From: Bordetella parapertussis
Lineage (GTDB): Bacteria; Pseudomonadota; Gammaproteobacteria; Burkholderiales; Burkholderiaceae_C
Assembly: GCA_945888535.1 (NCBI GenBank)
Contig: CAMDAN010000100.1
Span: forward strand, 1-7,785
Direction of reading: 5' to 3'
DNA length: 7,785 nucleotides
Shown: positions 1-6,954 of the stretch, piece by piece
Layout of the letters: each line of letters opens with the position of its first letter
Position numbering within the stretch: position 1 is the stretch's first letter
Position numbers and translations under genes: made by a program
The notes under the pieces: generated by a model
Databases searched by the model: none
Told to the model about the DNA's origin: nothing
What the model saw: only the letters and a program-made list of their open reading frames with translations

Positions 1-465
1 GAGGTACAAACTCAGTGCCAGCAATCCAGCCGCTTCAAAACTTCCGTCTTGCAAGGTCTCCGCATTGAGACTGCCACCGACCAAATACAGCGTAGCAAAT
101 TTCCCTCCGTCAAAGAGAGCGGAAGCGCCCAAAATCAACACAAAACCGATGGCATAAAGGGCGCCAAGAATCAACATGGATCGCATGGAAGTGCGCCCTG
201 CGCGAAAACCACTAATTAAGACTACCGGCATGGGGAAGTTGCCTTTGATCGTTTCACGCGTTGCAGCCATGAGTCCCAAGGTAGCCACTGGAAGCAGCGC
301 CAATGCCAATACGTTGCCAACGATAGGGATCATGCTGAGAATCGACATGCTCATCATGAATAGAAAAAACAAACCTGAGAGTGCCAAAGGCTGGCGGAAA
401 AACGTCTTGATCCCTAACTTGACCCAGACCACACCTTGCCGTGCGGGAAATAAATTGAGTGTCAT
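1..465 (-). CDS. BPSS1780 family membrane protein (C-terminus cut by window edge)
   Basis: An integral membrane protein of unknown function. The first 155 residues are visible and the reading frame runs open off the left edge. The start is the ATG at 465-463, which overlaps the homoserine kinase stop by four bases (ATGA). No Shine-Dalgarno sequence is visible ahead of it, so translation is probably coupled to thrB. The N-terminus (MTLNLFPARQGVVWVKLGIK) and the following FFRQPLALSGLFFLF stretch match what I recall of the BPSS1780 family, which is common in Burkholderiales. Predicted membrane segments lie at about residues 27-45, 46-67 and 95-115, with a fourth beginning near 144. A conserved-looking AATRETIKGNFPMP segment sits at about 67-80. 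Family membership comes from recalled similarity, and no activity is known to me. It is an inner-membrane protein by composition. The role in or beside threonine synthesis is unknown, and the pairing may only reflect operon position. Confidence 0.8.
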   Translation of the reverse strand, partial: MTLNLFPARQGVVWVKLGIKTFFRQPLALSGLFFLFMMSMSILSMIPIVGNVLALALLPVATLGLMAATRETIKGNFPMPVVLISGFRAGRTSMRSMLILGALYAIGFVLILGASALFDGGKFATLYLVGGSLNAETLQDGSFEAAGLLALSLYL

Positions 466-1466
466 GGGGCGTGTACGGGGTTGGTGAACAAAATTTCTAC
501 ATTCAGGGGGTTGGAAATACGTTGACGAAGCACGCGTTCAAAGCGTCCGGGATCATGGGCTTGCAGAATACTGGCTTCACGGGGTAAATGTTTATCCCAA
601 AGGCGAGAAATCCAAAACCGCAAAGCCCCAGCACGTGCCATCGCAGGGAGCAATTGGCGTTCGGCGGGATGCAGAGGTCGAACGCTGGCATAGGCTTGAA
701 TCAGGGCTTGACTCTGCGGGGGTTTGAGGGCGCCGCTATCGAGATCGACACACCAATCGTTCAGACAAACGGCAATATCAAATAGCAAAGCATCGTTTCC
801 TGCGAAATAAAAGTCAAAGAAACCGCTTAACTGAGAAGCTTCTCCCAAAACAGTGGGTGCATCAAACAAGGCGTTGTCTCGAAACAAATCGGCATGGATC
901 GGCCCTCTTGGAAGCGCCGTGTAGGCGGCGCCGCTGGCAACGTGGTTTTGGTAGGCGAGCTCGGACTCTAGTAAATCAGTCTCTTCGGTTGACAAAAAAG
1001 GCAAGATCACTGGCGCCGTTTGGTTCCACCATGTGATTCCCCGCAGGTTGTCTTGGCACATCGAAAAACTCTCTGCGGCTATATGCATTTTGGCGAGCAT
1101 GGCACCCAATTGAGCGCAATGGGTGGGCTCAGGGTTTGATTCGCTCTTACCGGATAGTCGGTTAACGACGGAGGCAGGCTTTCCGTTCAACGCGTGCAGA
1201 ACGTCACCGTTCGCGTTGGTTGCCGGATTCGGTGCGGGGATGCCCTGTACCGCAAGATGTTTCATTAACCGAAGGTAATAGGGCAGTTGCTCTGCAGTAA
1301 GGCGCTCGAAGAGCGTCAAGACGAATTCGCCTTGGTCAGTTGAAGCGAAATAGTTGGTGTTTTCAATGCCGCCTGCGCAGCCCACGAGGCTTTGCAATTG
1401 GCCCAGTTGGAGTTGATCGAAAAGAACGCTGGCCTCGTCCATCGAGACTTCTGTGTAAACCGCCAT
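462..1466 (-). CDS. thrB: Homoserine kinase, ThrB of the APH-like fold
   Basis: Phosphorylates L-homoserine to O-phospho-L-homoserine with ATP (EC 2.7.1.39), the step before threonine synthase, in the cytoplasm. The 334-residue length fits the proteobacterial aminoglycoside-phosphotransferase-like ThrB rather than the GHMP-kinase type found in E. coli. The N-terminus MAVYTEVS and the GIENTNYF segment (residues 33-40) are typical. EFVLTLFERLTAEQLPYYL (47-65) holds the nucleotide-binding strand region. The catalytic loop is HADLFRDN (191-198), with likely base Asp193 and Asn198. The metal-binding Asp is in GFFDFYF (Asp218), followed by LLFDIAVCLNDW (227-238). The start is the ATG at 1466-1464, preceded only by a weak AGG. 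No other threonine genes are in the window, so the pathway is split in this genome or lies outside. The downstream membrane-protein gene overlaps the stop codon. Nothing looks broken. Confidence 0.94.
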   Translation of the reverse strand: MAVYTEVSMDEASVLFDQLQLGQLQSLVGCAGGIENTNYFASTDQGEFVLTLFERLTAEQLPYYLRLMKHLAVQGIPAPNPATNANGDVLHALNGKPASVVNRLSGKSESNPEPTHCAQLGAMLAKMHIAAESFSMCQDNLRGITWWNQTAPVILPFLSTEETDLLESELAYQNHVASGAAYTALPRGPIHADLFRDNALFDAPTVLGEASQLSGFFDFYFAGNDALLFDIAVCLNDWCVDLDSGALKPPQSQALIQAYASVRPLHPAERQLLPAMARAGALRFWISRLWDKHLPREASILQAHDPGRFERVLRQRISNPLNVEILFTNPVHAP

Positions 1467-1563
1467 GAATCTAGCCTGTGAAAAAAACGCAATAAAACGA
1501 CTGGAATATCGATTCGTATTGTAGAGCCGGGAGGTGCTCCTTCATCAAAGGCAAAATAGAGCC
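1467..1563. promoter_or_regulatory. Divergent intergenic region between thrB and polA; weak promoter candidate for thrB
   Basis: These 97 bases separate two divergent genes and should hold promoters for both. On the minus strand, TACAAT (complement of 1518-1523) resembles a -10 box, and TTGATG (complement of 1543-1548) resembles a -35 box. The 19-base spacing is longer than ideal, so this is a weak call for thrB. For polA, TATTGT at 1517-1522 is -10-like, but no matching -35 is visible. On the plus strand GGAG-GTG-CTCC (1530-1540) can fold into a small hairpin in the presumed polA leader. An A-rich run at 1481-1487 lies near the thrB start. No recognisable operator was found. Confidence 0.3.
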
Positions 1564-4344
1564 ATGCAAGAACCCGAAAACACCCTTCTGTTGATCGATG
1601 GATCAAGCTACCTGTACCGCGCTTTTCACGCCATGCCCGATTTGCGTGCCATTCCTGGCGACCCCAGCAGCAGCCCCACAGGCGCTATTCGCGGAATGGT
1701 CAACATGATGCAAGCGCTTCGCAAAGAAGTGCCTGCGGCCTATGTGGCCTGTGTCTTTGACGCCAAAGGGCCGACGTTTCGGGATGATTTGTACCCGCAA
1801 TACAAGGGACACCGCTCCCCCATGCCTGACGACTTACGAGCCCAGATCGAACCCATCCACGCGCTAATGCAGTTGCTCGGCATGAAAGTGCTTGATGTAC
1901 CAGGGGTTGAGGCCGATGACGTGATCGGAACCTTGGCGGTTATGGCTGCAACCCAAGGCATGGAAGTGATCGTAAGCAGCGGTGACAAAGACTTGGCGCA
2001 GCTGGTGAACGAACGCATCACAATTATTGACACCATGAACGGAAAGCGCCGTGACATGGCTGGGGTAGAAGCTGAATTTGGAATTCCTGCACGGTTGATG
2101 TTGGACTACCAAACTTTGGTGGGTGATACGGTTGATAACGTTCCCGGTGTAGAAAAAGTGGGCCCTAAAACGGCAGTGAAGTGGTTGCTTGAGTATGGAA
2201 GTTTGCAGTCCGTGGTTGAAAACGCGGGATCTATCAAGGGGGTTGTTGGCGAGAATCTTAGAAAGGCGCTGACCTGGTTGCCTACAGGACGTCAACTTTT
2301 AACGATCAAAACCGATTGCGATTTGTTGGCTTGGTTACCCGGGCTTCCAAAGCTTGAAGATTTACGTCGCAGCGAAGAAGATACCAGCGGTTTGTTTGCG
2401 TTTTATGAGCGGGTCGGTTTTAAAGGGTTGGCGAAAGCAAACTCCCCAAAACAGACTGCTACAGAGCCCAAGTTGGCATCAGCCCAAGATAGTTTGTTTG
2501 GTGAATTGCAGGAGCCGGCGATTGCACGCTTGGTTCCTGTTGAAACCCAGTATGAAACTATCTCAACTTGGGCAAACTTTGAAAAGTGGCTCAAAGTCAT
2601 TCAAACGGCCGACTTGGTTGCGCTCGATACAGAGACGACATCGCTGGACGCTATGCGAGCGGAGATCGTTGGATTAAGTTTCAGTATCAAGGTGGGTGAA
2701 GCGGCTTACATTCCCTTAGCGCATACCTATGCCGGCGCTCCAGACCAACTCCCGCGCAGCGAAGTGTTAGATCGGCTCAAGCCTTGGTTAGAAAACCCAG
2801 AGCGCCTGAAATTAGGTCAAAACATCAAATACGACCGCCATATTTTTGCCAACCACGGCATTGAAGTACAAGGCTACGCGCACGACACGATGCTGCAAAG
2901 CTATATTTTGGAAGTGCATAAGCCGCACGGCTTAGCCAGTTTGGCTGACCGCCATCTAGGGCGCTCCGGTGTGAGTTTTGAAGATCTTTGCGGTAAAGGT
3001 GCTAGCCAAATTAGCATTGACCAAGTCGATGTCGCGCGTGCGTCTGAATACGCTTGTGAGGATGCTGACATGACCTTGGATGTTCATACGGCACTGTGGC
3101 CACAACTTGAGCGCAATGAAAATTTGCGGTTCGTGTACGAACTTGAAATTGCCAGTAGCGAATCTTTGTATCGTATTGAGCGCAACGGCGTCTTGATTGA
3201 CGCTGCTACTCTTGCAGCCCAAAGCCATGAATTAGGCGCTCGCATTGTGCAGCTTGAAACCCAAGCGCATGAACTTGCCGGTCAACCCTTTAATCTGAGC
3301 AGCCCCAAACAGATTGGTGAAATTTTCTTTACCAAATTAGGCCTGCCTGTCGTCAAAAAAACCGCGACGGGTGCGCCCAGCACCGATGAAGAAGTATTAG
3401 AAAAACTAGCTGAAGATTTCCCCTTGCCTGCCAAAATTTTGGAACACCGGGGCTTGGCCAAACTCAAAGGCACTTACACCGATAAATTAGCGCAGTTGGC
3501 GCTGCCCCGCACGGGGCGAGTCCACACCCATTACGCCCAAGCCGTCGCGGTGACAGGGCGCTTGTCGAGTAACGACCCTAATTTGCAAAATATTCCGATT
3601 CGCACGGCGGAGGGCCGTCGAGTACGTGAGGCCTTTATCGCCCCTGCTGGAAGCGTGATCGCGAGTGCCGATTACAGCCAGATTGAATTGCGGATCATGG
3701 CCCATATCAGCGCCGACGAAGCCTTGCTCAACGCTTTTCACCAAGGCTTGGATGTTCACCGGGCCACAGCTGCTGAGGTCTTTGGGGTTGAGGTTTCGCA
3801 GGTGAGCAACGAGCAGCGGCGCTATGCCAAAGTGATTAACTTTGGATTGATTTACGGCATGAGTGCTTACGGGCTTGCACGCAATTTAGGGATTGACAAT
3901 ACCGCTGCCAAAAATTATATCGAGCGCTACTTCGCGCGTTTTGCCGGCGTGAAGCGCTACATGGACACCACCCGCGAACAAGCCAAAGTTCAAGGCTATG
4001 TCGAAACTGTTTTTGGCCGGCGCTTGTATTTGCCCGAGATCAACTCGCCTAATGGCCAGCGCCGAGCAGGCGCTGAGCGGGCTGCGATCAATGCGCCTAT
4101 GCAAGGCACGGCGGCCGATCTGATTAAGCTTAGTATGGTGAAAGTTCAAAGCGTGCTGGACACACAAGCGCGGGGTACCAAAATGATCATGCAAGTCCAT
4201 GATGAGTTGGTGTTTGAAGTTCCCCAGGAAGAAGTGTCGTGGGTCACTACAGAAATTCCTCGCATCATGGCCGAGGTTGCTTCACTGAAGGTGCCGCTAC
4301 TGGCGGAAATTGGCGTGGGTCCCAACTGGGATAAAGCGCATTAA
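1564..4344 (+). CDS. polA: DNA polymerase I with 5' nuclease, 3'-5' proofreading and polymerase domains
   Basis: Fills gaps and removes RNA primers during replication and repair (EC 2.7.7.7). The protein has 926 residues, close to E. coli PolA (928). The 5' nuclease domain (about 1-300) keeps its acidic metal ligands: Asp12, Asp66, VEADDV (Glu116, Asp118, Asp119), SGDKD (Asp141, Asp143) and GDTVDNVPG (Asp188, Asp191). The 3'-5' exonuclease domain (about 330-520) is intact by motif: Asp355 and Glu357 in LDTET, Asp424 in NIKYD, and Tyr496/Asp500 in YACEDAD. Polymerase motifs follow: A, DYSQIELR (Asp703); B, RRYAKVINFGLIYG (Arg753, Lys756, Phe760, Tyr764); C, QVHDELVFE (His879, Asp880). I chose ATG 1564 because MQEPENTLLLIDGSSYLYRAF aligns with the family N-terminus. 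AAAGG at 1547-1551 is a loosely spaced ribosome site. An in-frame GTG at 1534 would add ten residues unlike the family. Cotranscription with the downstream ZIP gene is likely (12-base gap). Confidence 0.97.
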   Translation: MQEPENTLLLIDGSSYLYRAFHAMPDLRAIPGDPSSSPTGAIRGMVNMMQALRKEVPAAYVACVFDAKGPTFRDDLYPQYKGHRSPMPDDLRAQIEPIHALMQLLGMKVLDVPGVEADDVIGTLAVMAATQGMEVIVSSGDKDLAQLVNERITIIDTMNGKRRDMAGVEAEFGIPARLMLDYQTLVGDTVDNVPGVEKVGPKTAVKWLLEYGSLQSVVENAGSIKGVVGENLRKALTWLPTGRQLLTIKTDCDLLAWLPGLPKLEDLRRSEEDTSGLFAFYERVGFKGLAKANSPKQTATEPKLASAQDSLFGELQEPAIARLVPVETQYETISTWANFEKWLKVIQTADLVALDTETTSLDAMRAEIVGLSFSIKVGEAAYIPLAHTYAGAPDQLPRSEVLDRLKPWLENPERLKLGQNIKYDRHIFANHGIEVQGYAHDTMLQSYILEVHKPHGLASLADRHLGRSGVSFEDLCGKGASQISIDQVDVARASEYACEDADMTLDVHTALWPQLERNENLRFVYELEIASSESLYRIERNGVLIDAATLAAQSHELGARIVQLETQAHELAGQPFNLSSPKQIGEIFFTKLGLPVVKKTATGAPSTDEEVLEKLAEDFPLPAKILEHRGLAKLKGTYTDKLAQLALPRTGRVHTHYAQAVAVTGRLSSNDPNLQNIPIRTAEGRRVREAFIAPAGSVIASADYSQIELRIMAHISADEALLNAFHQGLDVHRATAAEVFGVEVSQVSNEQRRYAKVINFGLIYGMSAYGLARNLGIDNTAAKNYIERYFARFAGVKRYMDTTREQAKVQGYVETVFGRRLYLPEINSPNGQRRAGAERAAINAPMQGTAADLIKLSMVKVQSVLDTQARGTKMIMQVHDELVFEVPQEEVSWVTTEIPRIMAEVASLKVPLLAEIGVGPNWDKAH

Positions 4345-4346
4345 AA

Positions 4347-4350
4347 AAGG
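4347..4350 (+). promoter_or_regulatory. Ribosome binding site deciding the ZIP transporter start
   Basis: AAGG, the end of an A-rich AAAAAAGG run right after the polA stop, sits six bases before ATG 4357. That spacing supports ATG 4357 over the in-frame TTG at 4354, which would be only three bases from it. Confidence 0.6.
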
Positions 4351-4356
4351 TTTTTG

Positions 4357-5154
4357 ATGATTCTCTTGGCAATTTTTTTGGGTACCTTGTGTGCCGGCAT
4401 TGGCAGCGTGTGGCTGGCTGCGGCTTTGAGTTTTGGGGTGCTGGCCCGGTATACGCAACATATGCTCAGCATGGCTGCAGGCGCTTTGTTGGCCACTGCG
4501 TTTATGCACTTGTTGCCTGAAGCCTTTGAGAGCCAATCCAGCGCCCACGACTTGTTCCTCACCCTCTTGGTTGGTTTGGTTTTCTTCTTCTTGTTAGACA
4601 AGGCCGAGTTGTGGCACCACGGCCATGAGCATGGGATGCATTCCCATGAAGAACACGATCACTCGCACAGTGCTCATAACCCCACTCACTCGCATGGCCC
4701 TGATGCCATGGGCGGCGGCTGGGCTGTTTTGGCGGGGGACAGCGTGCATTGTTTTGGCGACGGTGTTTTGATTGCCTCCGCGTTCATGGCAGATATGCGC
4801 TTGGGGGTGATTGCTTCTTTGGCAGTGTTAGCCCACGAGGTTCCGCATCACATGGGCGATTTAATTGTTTTGCGTATGGGCTCCCCCAACAAACGCATTG
4901 CCTTGATCAAGGTGTCGATGGCTGGCTCAGTCACGGCATTGGGTGGTTTTCTGGGCTATTGGTTAGTCGAGCAACTCCAAGATTACTTACCCTATTTTTT
5001 GGTCGTTGCCTCCAGCAGCTTTATTTATGTCGCTTTGGCCGACCTTATCCCGCAGTTGCAAAAACGTTTGGCTTTGCGACAAACGGCGGCGCAAATTGCT
5101 TGGCTTTTGGCGGGTATTTTCTTGGTAACAGTGGTCAGTGGCTTGGCGCACTGA
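4357..5154 (+). CDS. ZIP-family divalent metal transporter with His-rich loop
   Basis: Probably moves zinc or another divalent metal into the cytoplasm across the inner membrane. The 265-residue protein has about eight membrane helices. A cytoplasmic loop between helices 3 and 4 (residues 87-113) carries 12 histidines in 27 residues, as in LIV-1-like ZIP proteins. The helix 4 signature reads VHCFGDG (130-136) and helix 5 reads HEVPHHMGD (160-168). These match the family patterns HNxxDG and HExPHExGD, except that Asn is Cys132 and the second Glu is His165. The first metal site (His131, Asp135, His160, Glu161) looks intact. Further helices are at about 184-204, 210-229 and 245-262. The gene starts 12 bases after polA, on the same strand, so it probably shares transcripts with it. 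No zinc-responsive operator was seen. The exact metal and subfamily symbol cannot be assigned from sequence alone. Confidence 0.88.
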   Translation: MILLAIFLGTLCAGIGSVWLAAALSFGVLARYTQHMLSMAAGALLATAFMHLLPEAFESQSSAHDLFLTLLVGLVFFFLLDKAELWHHGHEHGMHSHEEHDHSHSAHNPTHSHGPDAMGGGWAVLAGDSVHCFGDGVLIASAFMADMRLGVIASLAVLAHEVPHHMGDLIVLRMGSPNKRIALIKVSMAGSVTALGGFLGYWLVEQLQDYLPYFLVVASSSFIYVALADLIPQLQKRLALRQTAAQIAWLLAGIFLVTVVSGLAH

Positions 5155-5194
5155 AATGAAAGTAGGGGCCTAGCCCTCGCCCTCGCGATGTTTT
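5155..5194. terminator. Short convergent junction with a weak terminator-like hairpin
   Basis: Forty bases lie between the ZIP stop and the sulfurtransferase stop on the opposite strand. GGGC-CTA-GCCC (5166-5176) can form a four-base-pair stem with a three-base loop, extendable by one G-T pair. The run of T that would complete a plus-strand terminator comes only at 5191-5196, about 14 bases later, so the geometry is poor. On the minus strand no T run follows the hairpin. CCCTCG occurs twice in tandem at 5175-5186. Termination of both operons here is expected from layout but only weakly shown. Confidence 0.3.
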
Positions 5195-6061
5195 TTAGCC
5201 TTGGGCAACGGGTCTTGTCGGGTCGCTACACCACTCACTCCAACTGCCTGCAAAAAGGGCTGTGTTTCCAAGCCCCGCAATAGCCATCGCCAAAATATTG
5301 GGAACAGCTGTAACACCACTTCCGCAATGGTGCACGATGTCTTCAGGACGTCTTGCGCCTAAGAGTTCTTCAAACTCATGCCGCAAAACGTCTTTCGATT
5401 TAAAGAAACCCTCAGCGGTTAAATTGTTTGTAAAGGGCCGATTCAAGGCGCCAGGAATATGCCCTGCGACAGGGTCCAAGGGTTCGATTTCCCCTCGAAA
5501 GCGGGGAGCCGCCCGGGCGTCGATAACCGTTTGGTCTCTTTTCCCTATATTGCCCAAGACAGTTTCGGCACTGACTAACGCAACCAAGGGCTCAGTGATA
5601 GAAAATTCAGTGTGGTCAAGCGTTTGACTCGGTCCGGGGACCACCGCGCCACCAGACGCTTGCCAGGCTTGTAGCCCACCATCAAGGACAGCAACCCGCT
5701 CGTGCCCCAACCATTTCAGCAGCCACCAAAGTCGCCCGCAGTAACTGGCACCTTGACGGTCGTAGACGACAGCCTGCATGTCGTTTCCAAATCCTATCTG
5801 GCCTAACCAGTTGGCAAAGTTTTCCCGAGAGGGAAGCGGATGGCGTCCGCCGCTCTCAGCGCCAGTGCGCAAGCGATCGCCTTTGGCGCTTAGGTCGATA
5901 TTTAAATTCGCGTAGACCGCTCCAGGCAAATGAGACGCCTCAAACATTTGGATTCCCGCATCGGGTTGACCAAGATCAAAACTGCAATCAAAAACCATGC
6001 AAGGTGCGCCACTTTGCAGTAGCTCTTGGAGCTCTGATGTTGAGATGAGGGTGGAATACAT
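5195..6061 (-). CDS. Two-domain rhodanese, probable 3-mercaptopyruvate sulfurtransferase
   Basis: Transfers sulfur from a donor, probably 3-mercaptopyruvate (EC 2.8.1.2), to cyanide or another thiophilic acceptor through a cysteine persulfide. The 288 residues form two rhodanese domains. The N-terminal domain (about 5-140) carries HLPGAVYANL (44-53) and a degenerate active loop, with Asp101 where the catalytic Cys would align. The C-terminal domain (about 160-285) has DARAAPRFRGE (181-191), GHIPGALNRPF (200-210) and the active loop CGSGVTA beginning at Cys246. CGSGVTA is the form typical of mercaptopyruvate sulfurtransferases such as SseA, whereas thiosulfate enzymes usually have CRKGVTA. The ATG at 6061-6059 is two bases after the upstream transporter stop and has a strong ribosome site. 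The same frame stays open upstream across the transporter gene, but that extension is not protein-like. Last gene of the Rieske oxygenase operon. Donor specificity is inferred from the loop alone. Confidence 0.9.
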   Translation of the reverse strand: MYSTLISTSELQELLQSGAPCMVFDCSFDLGQPDAGIQMFEASHLPGAVYANLNIDLSAKGDRLRTGAESGGRHPLPSRENFANWLGQIGFGNDMQAVVYDRQGASYCGRLWWLLKWLGHERVAVLDGGLQAWQASGGAVVPGPSQTLDHTEFSITEPLVALVSAETVLGNIGKRDQTVIDARAAPRFRGEIEPLDPVAGHIPGALNRPFTNNLTAEGFFKSKDVLRHEFEELLGARRPEDIVHHCGSGVTAVPNILAMAIAGLGNTALFAGSWSEWCSDPTRPVAQG

Positions 6062-6063
6062 CG

Positions 6064-6951
6064 TTAGTGCTCCTCTGGGGGTGTATTGGGCATGGCACGG
6101 GTTCGCAAAATCGTAGCCACAATACCGCTTGCGACAATGACTGCGATTCCGGCCCAGCCCATGGGCGCGATCACATCTCCAAAAACAACCAAACTGTAGA
6201 AGCAGGCAAACACGATGCCGGAATATTGCATGGTGGCAACCACCAAGGTCGAGCCCTTGCGGTAAGCCCGTGTCATGCACCATTGACCGAGTGAGGCCAA
6301 AATTCCAATAGGAACGACCCAAGCCGCGTCTTCCCAGGAAACTGCCTCCCAAGGCGTCATGCCCGAAAATCCAATACCAACTAAGCCCACAAAGGCTGTT
6401 CCCAAAGAGAAGTAAAACACGGTTCGCACTTCTGGCTCGCCCACCTTGCCGAGTGCGGTCACCTGCATATATGCCAATGCCGCCCCCATCCCCGATAGCA
6501 GGCCAATGACACCGGCAAACAATTGGTCTTGGTCCATCGTAGGGCGCAGCGCCATCACGACGCCCGCAAATCCCATCGCAACGGTAGCAAGCAGAGGGGC
6601 TTGCCGCGCAGGGTTGCCATACAACAGCGCACCTCCGACAACAAAAGCAGCAACCCACACGCCGCTCATATAGTTCAAAGTCATGGCGGTGGCCAAAGGA
6701 AGCTCAGCAATCGCATAAAACCAGCTCGCCAGTGACAAAACACCTATGGCACTGCGGCTGAGATGCATCATCGGAACCGGAGTTGTGAGCGGCACACCTT
6801 TGGCGCGTACCACGATGCCCATAAAAATGACACTCACCATGCCGCGGTAAAAAATCAGTTCAAACGTTCCAAAGCTGTGGGAAGCAAACTTGACCCCAAC
6901 GGCCATGGTGGCAAACAAAAACGACCCTAAAACCATCCATAAGGCTTGCAT
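6064..6951 (-). CDS. EamA-domain transporter of the drug/metabolite transporter (DMT) superfamily
   Basis: An inner-membrane carrier of 295 residues with ten predicted helices and two EamA repeats (about 5-136 and 146-284). Helices fall at about 3-23, 30-49, 66-82, 86-109, 118-136, 143-162, 176-196, 210-226, 236-256 and 263-283. The second repeat shows the familiar ASLGQWCMTRAYRKG segment (219-233), and Asp259 stands where many members have Glu near the end of helix 9. DMT carriers mostly export metabolites or amino acids, though some import; the substrate here is unknown. The C-terminus is a short polar tail ending PPEEH. ATG 6951-6949 lies three bases after the oxygenase stop. The only AAGG is one base from the ATG, too close to act normally, so translational coupling is likely. 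A second in-frame ATG at 6936 has no better site. The context suggests its substrate is related to the oxygenase and sulfurtransferase chemistry. Confidence 0.88.
   Translation of the reverse strand: MQALWMVLGSFLFATMAVGVKFASHSFGTFELIFYRGMVSVIFMGIVVRAKGVPLTTPVPMMHLSRSAIGVLSLASWFYAIAELPLATAMTLNYMSGVWVAAFVVGGALLYGNPARQAPLLATVAMGFAGVVMALRPTMDQDQLFAGVIGLLSGMGAALAYMQVTALGKVGEPEVRTVFYFSLGTAFVGLVGIGFSGMTPWEAVSWEDAAWVVPIGILASLGQWCMTRAYRKGSTLVVATMQYSGIVFACFYSLVVFGDVIAPMGWAGIAVIVASGIVATILRTRAMPNTPPEEH
6070..6076 (-). promoter_or_regulatory. Strong ribosome binding site for the sulfurtransferase
   Basis: On the minus strand AGAGGAG lies inside the last codons of the transporter gene, eight bases before the ATG at 6061. 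It fixes the sulfurtransferase start there and argues against any longer in-frame protein reaching back into the transporter gene. Confidence 0.75.
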
Positions 6952-6954
6952 ACC

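Noticed and set aside
176..487. A plus-strand open frame opposite the BPSS1780-type gene.
   Set aside because: It is antisense to a gene with recognisable membrane segments, and its own translation resembles no protein family I know.
1534..1563. GTG start adding ten residues to PolA.
   Set aside because: The added residues do not resemble the family N-terminus, and the purine-rich stretch abuts the GTG too closely to serve as its ribosome site.
1864..2295. A minus-strand open frame of 143 codons inside polA.
   Set aside because: It lies antisense to conserved 5' nuclease motifs, and shows no domain or ribosome site.
4618..4698. CAT/CAC-rich stretch that looks like a degenerate DNA repeat.
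   Set aside because: It is explained by the His-rich loop of the ZIP transporter; unit length is irregular and no tandem repeat structure is present.
4749..5159. A plus-strand open frame of 136 codons overlapping the ZIP gene.
   Set aside because: It is a frame shadow of conserved ZIP helices and its translation has no family-like pattern.
5175..5186. Tandem CCCTCG copies as a possible repeat element.
   Set aside because: Only two six-base copies in a short junction, which can arise by chance.
6062..6658. The sulfurtransferase frame stays open about 200 codons upstream, antiparallel frame aside, across the DMT transporter gene, suggesting a longer 487-residue protein.
   Set aside because: The extension is rich in Cys, Arg and Gly with no family resemblance, overlaps a clear ten-helix transporter in another frame on the same strand, and a strong ribosome site marks ATG 6061.
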